A DNA stretch of 7,466 nucleotides, taken from Clostridia bacterium. Its GTDB lineage: Bacteria; Bacillota; Clostridia; Christensenellales; Aristaeellaceae. The position numbers and the translations under genes were made by a program. The stretch covers positions 1 through 7,466 of the forward strand of contig JAFUWR010000284.1 in assembly GCA_017471125.1 (NCBI GenBank). The letters are read 5' to 3'. The notes under the pieces were generated by a model. That model was not told the origin of the DNA, did not search any database, and saw only the letters and a program-made list of their open reading frames with translations. Shown piece after piece: positions 1-4,884 of the stretch (positions within the stretch are counted from its first letter, which is position 1; the number at the start of each line of letters is the position of its first letter).

Positions 1-10
1 CGCCCGCCTG

Positions 11-134
11 GGACCTCATCCGTCATTTGCTGCGCAAATGCCACCTTCCCCAGAGGGGAAGGCAAAATGCGCGGAACCCAAAAGCCTTCCCCTCTGGGGA
101 AGGTGGCAGCCCAAAGGGCTGACGGATGAGGTCC
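11..134. repeat. Nested palindromic element (MITE/REP-like)
   Basis: The ends are a perfect 15-bp inverted repeat (11-25 GGACCTCATCCGTCA against 120-134). Inside lies a second perfect 23-bp inverted repeat (41-63 against 84-106, the CCACCTTCCCC...GGGGAAGGC block) around a 20-nt loop (64-83). Each arm between the two stems is itself a small perfect hairpin: CATTTGC-TGC-GCAAATG at 24-40 and CAGCCC-AAA-GGGCTG at 107-121. As RNA or extruded DNA this would make a four-armed cross. No transposase is present and I see no target-site duplication at the edges. Similar CCTCATCCGTCA/CCTTCCCC palindromes are, to my knowledge, dispersed in clostridial genomes, so a non-autonomous mobile or REP-type repeat is the best reading. 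Open frames running through it should not be annotated as genes. Confidence 0.85.
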
Positions 135-187
135 AGATGGCACTGACATATAGATTCAATCTATTGCTACGCATATGGAGCAAGTAT

Positions 188-216
188 TGGACAATACCCT
201 GTCTATCTGCTATGAT
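188..216 (+). promoter_or_regulatory. Predicted sigma-A promoter for the metY leader
   Basis: The -35 candidate TGGACA (188-193, 5/6 to TTGACA) and the -10 candidate TATGAT (211-216, 5/6 to TATAAT) are 17 bp apart. Transcription would start near 222-224, leaving a leader of about 150 nt before metY. It lies in an AT-rich island just downstream of the palindromic repeat. GATAAT at 214-219 is an overlapping alternative -10. Prediction from sequence only. Confidence 0.6.
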
Positions 217-248
217 AATTCTATCAACCGGGAAGGAGCCGACCGACA

Positions 249-314
249 ATGAGATCGACCTACATCGTCCCCGAGGGCATATCGGTGCTGTTGAGCCGAA
301 ACCGAATGTGCTGA
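249..314 (+). CDS. Putative leader peptide ending Met-Cys upstream of metY
   Basis: This is a 21-codon frame with its own Shine-Dalgarno sequence (AAGGAG, 233-238, 10 nt before ATG). It starts MRSTYIVPEG and ends LLSRNRMC before TGA. It lies wholly within the predicted metY transcript, 57 nt upstream of the metY start. Its last two sense codons are Met and Cys, the sulfur amino acids, directly before an enzyme of homocysteine and methionine synthesis. Leader peptides with Cys codons that sense cysteine are known in mycobacteria; a comparable role here is my inference. The sequence after the stop can form alternative pairings (see 268-328) but has no clear U-tract, so control might act on metY translation or on Rho rather than an intrinsic terminator. 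Too short to judge by codon use; it could be a chance ORF, though its ribosome binding site argues against that. Confidence 0.5.
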   Translation: MRSTYIVPEGISVLLSRNRMC

Positions 315-328
315 AGCGGGGCAGGGGA
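268..328 (+). promoter_or_regulatory. Possible alternative RNA pairings in metY leader
   Basis: TCCCC at 268-272, inside the small ORF, can pair with GGGGA at 324-328. The overlapping CCCCG at 269-273 can instead pair with CGGGG at 317-321, starting three bases after the ORF stop. The two pairings exclude each other, and a ribosome held on the last codons (306-314) would cover or free these segments. TCGG/CCGA pairings (282-285 with 296-299 or 302-305) add a further alternative. I see no S-box consensus and no T-box TGGNACCGCG. The stems are short and no folding energy was computed. Confidence 0.22.
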
Positions 329-371
329 GATAGAAAAACAACGAGCGACGATAGATAAAGGAGAAATAAAG

Positions 372-1676
372 ATGTCTGATATTCGCAATTCCGCCAACTG
401 GGCTTTTGAGACCAAGCAGCTGCACATCGGCCAGGAGGCCGCGGACCCGGCGACCGACGCCCGCGCCGTACCGATCTACGCCTCGACGTCCTTCGTTTTC
501 CACAACTCCGAGCACGCGGCCGACCGCTTCGGCCTGCGGGACGCGGGCAACATCTACGGCCGCCTGACCAACCCCACCAACGGCGTGTTCGAGGCCCGCA
601 TCGCGGCGCTGGAGAACGGCACGGCGGCGCTGGCGGTGGCCTCGGGCGCGGCGGCGATCAGCTACACCTTCCAGGCGCTGGCCAAGGCGGGGGAGCACAT
701 CGTGGCGGCCAAGACCATCTACGGCGGCACCTACAACCTGCTGGCCCACACCCTCCCGCTGACCAGCGGTATCACGACCACCTTCGTGGACCCGGATGTC
801 GAGGGCAGCTTCGAGGCGGCCATACAGCCCAACACCAAGGCCATCTTCATCGAGACCCTGGGCAACCCCAACTCCAACCTGATCGACATTGAGGCCGTCG
901 CCGCCATCGCCCACAAGGCGGGCGTCCCGCTGGTGGTGGACAACACCTTCGCCACGCCCTACCTGGTGCGGCCCATCGAGTACGGCGCGGACATCGTGGT
1001 CCACTCGGCGACGAAGTTCATCGGCGGCCACGGCACCGCCATCGGCGGCGTGATCGTGGAGGGCGGCAAGTTCGACTGGAAGGCCTCCGGGAAGTATCCC
1101 TGGATCGCCGAGGCGAACCCCAGCTACCACGGCATCTCCTTCGCCGACGCCGTCGGCCCCGCGGCTTTCGCCACCTACATCCGCGCCATCCTGCTGCGCG
1201 ACACCGGCGCGACCCTGTCCCCGTTCCACGCTTTCCTGTTCCTCCAGGGGCTGGAGACCCTGTCCCTGCGCGTGGAGCGCCACGCCGAGAACGCGCTGAA
1301 GCTGGTGGATTACCTGTCCAAGCATCCACAGGTGGAGGCCGTGCACCATCCGTCCATCCCCTCCGAGCCCAGCCACAAGCTCTATGTCAAGTACCTGCCC
1401 AACGGCGGCGGCAGCATCTTCACCTTCGAGGTCAAGGGCGACGCCGAGACTGCCAGGAAGTTCATCGACAACCTGCCCATCTTCTCGCTGCTGGCCAACG
1501 TGGCCGACGTGAAGTCGCTGGTCATCCATCCCGCCAGCACCACCCACAGCCAGCTCACCGAGGACGAGCTGCTGGAGCAGGGCATCAAGCCCAACACCAT
1601 CCGCCTCTCCGTCGGCATCGAGAAGGTAGACGACCTCATCGCCGCGCTGGATACAGCCTTTGCCGCGGTGAAGTGA
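372..1676 (+). CDS. metY: O-acetylhomoserine sulfhydrylase (PLP enzyme)
   Basis: A 434-residue cytoplasmic enzyme of the Cys/Met-metabolism PLP family that joins O-acetylhomoserine with sulfide (or a thiol) to give homocysteine and acetate, in the direct-sulfhydrylation route to methionine. Seen in the sequence: the YGRLTNPT motif (62-69) that contacts the PLP phosphate of the neighbouring subunit; SGAAA (91-95); ETLGNPNSNLID; DNTFATPY (190-197), whose Asp190 should hold the PLP ring nitrogen; HSATKFIGGHG with Lys215 as the Schiff-base lysine; and a C-terminal SLLANVADVKSLVIHPASTTH block typical of this subfamily rather than of cystathionine gamma-synthase (about 380-400 residues). Length is normal. 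The ATG has AAAGGAG 8 nt upstream. It seems monocistronic: a 150-nt leader with a small ORF lies before it and hairpins follow. Sulfide could also be added to O-acetylserine, as in some homologues; substrate choice is not provable from sequence. Confidence 0.95.
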   Translation: MSDIRNSANWAFETKQLHIGQEAADPATDARAVPIYASTSFVFHNSEHAADRFGLRDAGNIYGRLTNPTNGVFEARIAALENGTAALAVASGAAAISYTFQALAKAGEHIVAAKTIYGGTYNLLAHTLPLTSGITTTFVDPDVEGSFEAAIQPNTKAIFIETLGNPNSNLIDIEAVAAIAHKAGVPLVVDNTFATPYLVRPIEYGADIVVHSATKFIGGHGTAIGGVIVEGGKFDWKASGKYPWIAEANPSYHGISFADAVGPAAFATYIRAILLRDTGATLSPFHAFLFLQGLETLSLRVERHAENALKLVDYLSKHPQVEAVHHPSIPSEPSHKLYVKYLPNGGGSIFTFEVKGDAETARKFIDNLPIFSLLANVADVKSLVIHPASTTHSQLTEDELLEQGIKPNTIRLSVGIEKVDDLIAALDTAFAAVK

Positions 1677-1681
1677 GGGTT

Positions 1682-1709
1682 TAGGCAGTAGGGAGTAGGC
1701 AGTAGGGAG
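1682..1709. repeat. 14-bp perfect tandem repeat, two copies
   Basis: TAGGCAGTAGGGAG occurs twice head to tail (1682-1695 and 1696-1709), starting five bases after the metY stop codon, and is followed by a partial third copy (TAGGGGA). It runs directly into the larger repeat pair that fills this intergenic region. No coding function is visible. Confidence 0.85.
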
Positions 1710-1772
1710 TAGGGGACGCGGCGCGAGGTCGTATCATCCTTTCCTTACATGAGCGGGTAAAAAAACGAGTAG

Positions 1773-1792
1773 GGGCGCTGCCCTCAGCGCCC
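1773..1792. repeat. GC-rich hairpin between the direct repeats
   Basis: GGGCGCTG-CCCT-CAGCGCCC is a perfect 8-bp stem with a 4-nt loop. No T-run follows on the plus strand. On the minus strand the stem is followed by CTACTCG and then a T-run (1765-1759), so it might act as a terminator for antisense transcription. It is more likely part of a dispersed intergenic repeat, since it begins with the same GAGTAGGGG motif as its neighbours. Confidence 0.6.
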
Positions 1793-1802
1793 GGAAGGAG
1801 TA

Positions 1803-1836
1803 GGGGACACGATGAAAGGTCGTGTCCTCTTTCCTT
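1803..1836 (+). terminator. metY: Candidate terminator downstream of metY
   Basis: GGACACGA (1805-1812) and TCGTGTCC (1820-1827) form a perfect 8-bp stem with a 7-nt loop, extendable by G.T and G-C pairs to 1803/1829, followed by the pyrimidine run TTTCCTT. It is the best intrinsic-terminator candidate after metY, though the T-tract is interrupted by CC and it lies about 130 bp past the stop codon. Confidence 0.45.
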
Positions 1837-1858
1837 ACAATTTTACATGTTTGACATC

Positions 1859-1887
1859 TTGAAAATTCCCGCCAATAAAGGTATAAT
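1859..1887 (+). promoter_or_regulatory. cbpA: Strong predicted sigma-A promoter for cbpA
   Basis: TTGAAA (1859-1864) and a perfect TATAAT (1882-1887) are separated by 17 bp. The start of transcription should be near 1893-1895. An overlapping second possibility is a perfect TTGACA (1851-1856) with AATAAA (1874-1879), also at 17 bp spacing. This is the best -10 match in the region and sits in a locally AT-rich stretch just upstream of the gene. Confidence 0.75.
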
Positions 1888-1891
1888 AGAG

Positions 1892-1907
1892 GCGAAAACG
1901 GTTTCGC
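1892..1907. promoter_or_regulatory. LacI-type operator-like palindrome at the cbpA start site
   Basis: GCGAAAA-CG-GTTTCGC is an inverted repeat around a central CG with a single mismatch between half sites (GCGAAAA against GCGAAAC). A 14-18 bp palindrome with central CG and flanking A/T blocks is the usual form of LacI/GalR-family operators. It covers about -2 to +14 of the predicted start, where a bound repressor would block transcription. The alternative reading is an RNA hairpin, GCGAAA-ACGG-TTTCGC, at the 5' end of the message. No regulator gene is in the window. Confidence 0.5.
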
Positions 1908-1931
1908 ATCGACTTGCGGGGAGGATTTCCT

Positions 1932-4349
1932 ATGAAGTTCGGTTATTTTGACGACGCGGCGCGGGAGTACGTCATCACCACGCCCGAGACTCCGCTGCCG
2001 TGGATCAACTACCTGGGCAGCGACGCATTCTTCAGCCTCATCTCCAACACCGGCGGCGGCTACTGCTTCTATCGCGACGCCAAGCTGCGTCGGCTGATCC
2101 GCTATCGCTACAACCAGGCGGGCGGCGACCTGGGCGGCCGGTTCGTGTACATCAACGACGGCGGGATCGTCTGGTCCCCGTCCTTCCTGCCGGCGGGCGA
2201 GCCGCTGGACCGCTACAAGTGCCGCCACGGCATGGGCTACACCGTGTTCGACGCGGAGAAGGATGGCGTCAGGGCGGTGGAGACGATGCTGGTGCCCCGC
2301 GGCGAGCGCTGCGAGGTGTGGAAGGTCACCCTGTCCAACTTCTCCGACGCGGTGAAGAGCCTCAAGCTCTACGGCGCGGTGGAGTTCTGCATGTGGAACG
2401 CGGTGGACGACAGCACCAACTTCCAGCGCAACCTGAACATCGGCGAGGTGGAGATCCTGCCCAGCGTCATCTACCACAAGACCGAGTACCGCGAGCGCCG
2501 CAACCACTACGCCTTCTTCTCCGTCAACGCGCCCACCGACGGCTTCGACACCCAGCGCGAGGCGTTCCTGGGGCGCTTCGGCACCTGGCAGAATCCGAAG
2601 ATGGTGCAGGAGGGCCGCAGCGCGTCCTCCGAGGCCCACGGCTGGTCGCCCATCGCGGCGCACCGCATCGACGTCACCCTTGGTCCCGGCGAGAGCCGCG
2701 ACTTCGTGTTCGTGCTGGGCTACGCCGAGAACGAGAAGGACAAGAAGTTCGTCGCCCCCGGCGTCATCCGCAAGGACGAGGCCGAGGCGGTCATCGCCCG
2801 CTACGCCGATCCCAAGGCCGTGGACGCGGCGCTCAAGACCCTGGCTGAGTACTGGGAGGGCCTGCTGGGCGGCTTCCACATCAAGTCCGAGGAGCCGCGG
2901 CTGGACCGCATGGTGAACATCTGGAACCAGTACCAGTGCATGGTCACCTTCAACCTGAGCCGCTCCGCTTCCTATTATGAATCCGGCACCGGCCGCGGCA
3001 TGGGCTTCCGCGATTCCTGCCAGGACCTGCTGGGCTTCGTGCACATGATCCCCGACCGCGCCCGGGAGCGCATCATCGACATCGCTTCCGTCCAGTGGGA
3101 GGACGGCTCCACCTACCACCAGTACCAGCCCCTGACCAAGAAGGGCAACAACGAGATCGGCTCCGGCTTCAACGACGATCCGCTGTGGCTGATCGCCTGC
3201 ACCGCGGCCTACATCCGCGAGACCGGCGACCACAGCATCCTCGACCATCCCACGCCCTTCGACAACAAGGAGGGCAGCGAGGTGCCGCTGATGGAGCACC
3301 TGCGCCGGTCCGTCAACCACGTCATCGACAACCGCGGTCCCCACGGCCTGCCGCTGATCGGCCGCGCCGACTGGAACGACTGCCTGAACCTGAACTGCTT
3401 CTCCGAGGTGGACGGCGAGTCCTTCCAGACCACCGCCAACTACGAGAGCGGCATCGCCGAGTCCGTGTTCATCGCGGCCATGTTCGTGAAGTATGCCCGT
3501 GAGTACGCCGACCTGTGCGACCGCTGGGGGACGAAGGACGAGGCCGACCGCGCACGCAAGGCCGCCGACGAGATGGAGAAGGCCGTGGAGAAGGACGGCT
3601 GGGACGGCGAGTGGTTCCTGCGCGCCTACGACGCCTTCGGCCACAAGGTGGGCACCCACGAGACCGAGGAGGCCCAGATCTTCATCGAGCCGCAGGGCTT
3701 CGCGGTGATGGCCGGCATCGGCCGGGACAACGGCATGGCTATCAAGGCGCTGGACAGCACCCGGAACATCCTCTTTGGGCCCTGGGGCGTGGAGATCCTG
3801 CACCCGGTCTACACCAAGTACCACGTGGAGCTGGGCGAGATCACCAGCTATCCCGGCGGCTACAAGGAGAACGGCAGCGTGTTCACCCACAACAACCCCT
3901 GGGTGGGCATCGCCGAGGCCACCATGGGCCGGGGCAACGAGAGCTTCGAGGTCTACACCCGCATCTGCCCGGCGTGGGTGGAGGCGAACAGCGAGATCCG
4001 CAAGACCGAGCCCTACGTCTACTGCCAGACCACCGCGGGCCGCGACGCCTACCAGCCCGGCGAGGCCAAGAACAGCTGGCTGTCCGGCACCGCCGCCTGG
4101 ACGTTCGTGTCCGTCAGCCAGTACATCCTGGGCCTGCGCCCGGACTACGAGGGCCTGATCGTGTCGCCCTGCCTGCCGGATTCCATCGACGGCTTCACCG
4201 CCGCCCGCCGGTTCCGGGGCTGTGAATACGACATCCGCGTCAGCCGCGGCGAGAACAAAGGCGTCACCGTGGACGGCAAGCCCATCGCGGGCAACCGCGT
4301 GCCGCACGTGGAGGGCCGCGCCGCCTGCCGCGTGGACGTGGTGATCTGA
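1932..4349 (+). CDS. cbpA: Cellobiose phosphorylase (GH94)
   Basis: An 805-residue cytoplasmic enzyme that splits cellobiose with phosphate into alpha-glucose 1-phosphate and glucose, saving ATP after uptake. The N-terminus MKFGYFDDAAREYVITTPETPLPWINYLG, the GRGMGFRDSCQDLLGFVH block (354-371) and GRADWNDCLNLNCFS closely match clostridial cellobiose phosphorylases of about 810 residues. Expected order: N-terminal beta-sandwich (about 1-290), helical linker, (alpha/alpha)6 catalytic barrel (about 320-740), and a small C-terminal beta part. The general acid should be the second Asp of DWND (480-483). By analogy, phosphate is held by His653 (THNNPW) and Ser718-Gly719; as I recall, this Ser is usually Thr. 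There is no signal peptide. ATG 1932 is preferred over TTG 1914 because GGGGAGG (1918-1924) lies 7 nt before it and the protein then starts like its relatives. No transporter or regulator gene adjoins it. Activity on longer cellodextrins or laminaribiose is less likely but not excluded. Confidence 0.95.
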   Translation: MKFGYFDDAAREYVITTPETPLPWINYLGSDAFFSLISNTGGGYCFYRDAKLRRLIRYRYNQAGGDLGGRFVYINDGGIVWSPSFLPAGEPLDRYKCRHGMGYTVFDAEKDGVRAVETMLVPRGERCEVWKVTLSNFSDAVKSLKLYGAVEFCMWNAVDDSTNFQRNLNIGEVEILPSVIYHKTEYRERRNHYAFFSVNAPTDGFDTQREAFLGRFGTWQNPKMVQEGRSASSEAHGWSPIAAHRIDVTLGPGESRDFVFVLGYAENEKDKKFVAPGVIRKDEAEAVIARYADPKAVDAALKTLAEYWEGLLGGFHIKSEEPRLDRMVNIWNQYQCMVTFNLSRSASYYESGTGRGMGFRDSCQDLLGFVHMIPDRARERIIDIASVQWEDGSTYHQYQPLTKKGNNEIGSGFNDDPLWLIACTAAYIRETGDHSILDHPTPFDNKEGSEVPLMEHLRRSVNHVIDNRGPHGLPLIGRADWNDCLNLNCFSEVDGESFQTTANYESGIAESVFIAAMFVKYAREYADLCDRWGTKDEADRARKAADEMEKAVEKDGWDGEWFLRAYDAFGHKVGTHETEEAQIFIEPQGFAVMAGIGRDNGMAIKALDSTRNILFGPWGVEILHPVYTKYHVELGEITSYPGGYKENGSVFTHNNPWVGIAEATMGRGNESFEVYTRICPAWVEANSEIRKTEPYVYCQTTAGRDAYQPGEAKNSWLSGTAAWTFVSVSQYILGLRPDYEGLIVSPCLPDSIDGFTAARRFRGCEYDIRVSRGENKGVTVDGKPIAGNRVPHVEGRAACRVDVVI

Positions 4350-4360
4350 CGCGCTTCCCG

Positions 4361-4403
4361 GTGTGAAAAATGTGGGGATCGTGTCGCCCCATTCCTGTCA
4401 CAC
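4361..4403 (+). terminator. Imperfect hairpin after cbpA
   Basis: The outer stem GTGTGA/TCACAC (4361-4366 with 4398-4403) and inner stem TGGGG/CCCCA (4373-4377 with 4387-4391) are separated by a symmetric 6+6 nt internal loop. It begins 11 bp after the cbpA stop codon, where a terminator would be expected, but no T-run follows (ACAAAATC). It could instead be a 3'-end stability structure. Confidence 0.4.
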
Positions 4404-4432
4404 AAAATCAACGCAGACGAAACATGAACGGG

Positions 4433-4462
4433 CTTACAACCTACGGTGTGTTTCACTATAAT
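4433..4462 (+). promoter_or_regulatory. Predicted promoter for the lipoprotein pair
   Basis: A perfect -10 TATAAT (4457-4462) is preceded by a weak -35 CTTACA (4433-4438, 4/6) at 18 bp. Transcription would start near 4469, about 40 nt before the first lipoprotein gene. The rest of the 161-bp gap from cbpA holds only the hairpin at 4361-4403. Confidence 0.55.
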
Positions 4463-4510
4463 GAACCATGCGTGCGATGCGCGAACTAAAATCAGAAGGA
4501 GAACAAAACA

Positions 4511-4747
4511 ATGAAGAAGTTTATCGCTTTCATGCTGGTCCTGGCCGCGCTGGCCACCATGCTGACCGCCTGCGGCAAGAAGGAAGCCGCGCCCGCCGCT
4601 ACCGAGGCCCCCGCCGCCACCGAGGCCCCCGCCGAGGAAGCTGCTGCCGAGGAAGCCCCCGCTGAGGAAGAGGCTCCCGCCGAGGAGGCTGCCGCTGAGG
4701 AAGCCCCCGCTGAGGAAGAAGCGCCCGCCGAGGAAGCCCAGGGCTGA
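4511..4747 (+). CDS. Small lipoprotein with acidic Ala/Pro/Glu tail only
   Basis: A 78-residue predicted lipoprotein. MKKFIAFMLVLAALATM is a signal peptide with positive n-region and hydrophobic core; LTAC is the lipobox, with Cys21 as the lipidated residue. The mature part is about 58 residues of A, E and P only, apart from GKKE, two Thr and a final QG, with a 16-residue repeat (39-54, 55-70, partial 71-76). No globular domain is present. AAGGAG lies 9 nt before the ATG. Its first 30 codons resemble those of the next gene, with 51 bp identical, so it is a paralogue keeping only anchor and linker, perhaps after loss of the C-terminal domain. A real expressed product is supported by promoter, ribosome binding site and intact frame. 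A role as a charged surface layer or as a decoy is speculation; no function is recognised. Confidence 0.8.
   Translation: MKKFIAFMLVLAALATMLTACGKKEAAPAATEAPAATEAPAEEAAAEEAPAEEEAPAEEAAAEEAPAEEEAPAEEAQG
4625..4738 (+). repeat. 48-bp in-frame tandem repeat in the small lipoprotein
   Basis: Two full units (4625-4672, 4673-4720) and a partial third (4721-4738) encode APAEEAAAEEAPAEEE. The copies differ at several synonymous positions (GCC/GCT/GCG, GAG/GAA), so they have aged since duplication. Unit changes would alter length by 16 residues without frameshift. Confidence 0.85.
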
Positions 4748-4766
4748 TCTGGCATAGCCTGACAGA

Positions 4767-4854
4767 AAAGGACAGCGTGATGATTTCGAGTCTATGTCCG
4801 CGGGAGGACGAAACGCCCCGCGCGGCCCGGGCCGGAAGAAGCCCGCTGTCCTTT
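4767..4854 (+). terminator. Long inverted repeat between the lipoprotein genes
   Basis: AAAGGACAGCG (4767-4777) and CGCTGTCCTTT (4844-4854) are perfect 11-bp complements enclosing a 66-nt interior. The interior has its own GC-rich secondary structure, including the 12-bp palindrome CGGCCCGGGCCG (4823-4834) and GTCC-GCGGGA-GGAC (4796-4809). The structure starts 20 bp after the first lipoprotein stop and ends 30 bp before the second start. There is no strong T-run (TTTCCTATATAC), so it may be a partial terminator or processing site that sets unequal output of the two genes. I see no convincing separate promoter for the second gene; TATATA at 4857-4862 lacks a -35. Confidence 0.45.
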
Positions 4855-4884
4855 CCTATATACATTTGAAAGGAAGTCGTCAAC

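Larger units (their letters stand above)
1707..1839. repeat. Pair of diverged ~43-bp direct repeats
   Basis: Copy 1 (1707-1749) and copy 2 (1798-1839) both run GAGTAGGGGAC...AGGTCGT-T-C...CTTTCCTTACA with differences in the middle. Copy 2 forms a perfect 8-bp hairpin; in copy 1 that stem is degraded. Between them lie an A-run (1759-1765) and a separate GC hairpin (1773-1792). Together they fill most of the gap between metY and cbpA. This looks like successive insertion of small dispersed intergenic repeats rather than a gene; I find no credible ORF with a ribosome binding site here. Confidence 0.7.

Noticed and set aside
38..358. 106-codon plus-strand frame over the palindrome and metY leader
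   Set aside because: It begins inside the palindromic repeat and translates the repeat stems (SLPLWGRWQPKGLTDE), a common false gene call. It has no ribosome binding site and overlaps the promoter and leader ORF.
223..371. SAM riboswitch or T-box in the metY leader
   Set aside because: I looked for S-box core words and the T-box TGGNACCGCG sequence and found neither. The leader is also short for a T-box with terminator and antiterminator.
210..1547. 445-codon minus-strand frame opposite metY
   Set aside because: Same GC shadow effect; low-complexity V/G/D/R-rich translation and no ribosome binding site logic, against an unmistakable PLP enzyme on the plus strand.
1914..1931. Upstream TTG start for cellobiose phosphorylase
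   Set aside because: It would include the GGGGAGG ribosome binding site in the coding region; ATG 1932 is correctly spaced and gives the family's usual N-terminus MKFGYFDD.
1734..4307. 857-codon open frame on the minus strand opposite cbpA
   Set aside because: High GC with G/C third positions in cbpA leaves the opposite strand free of stops. The translation is V/G/A/L/H-biased with no recognisable domain, and the plus strand encodes a clear GH94 enzyme.
4468..4665. 65-codon frame starting upstream of the small lipoprotein
   Set aside because: It is out of frame with the lipoprotein, has no ribosome binding site of its own, and its Arg-rich translation is a frame-shifted reading of the Glu/Ala/Pro codons.
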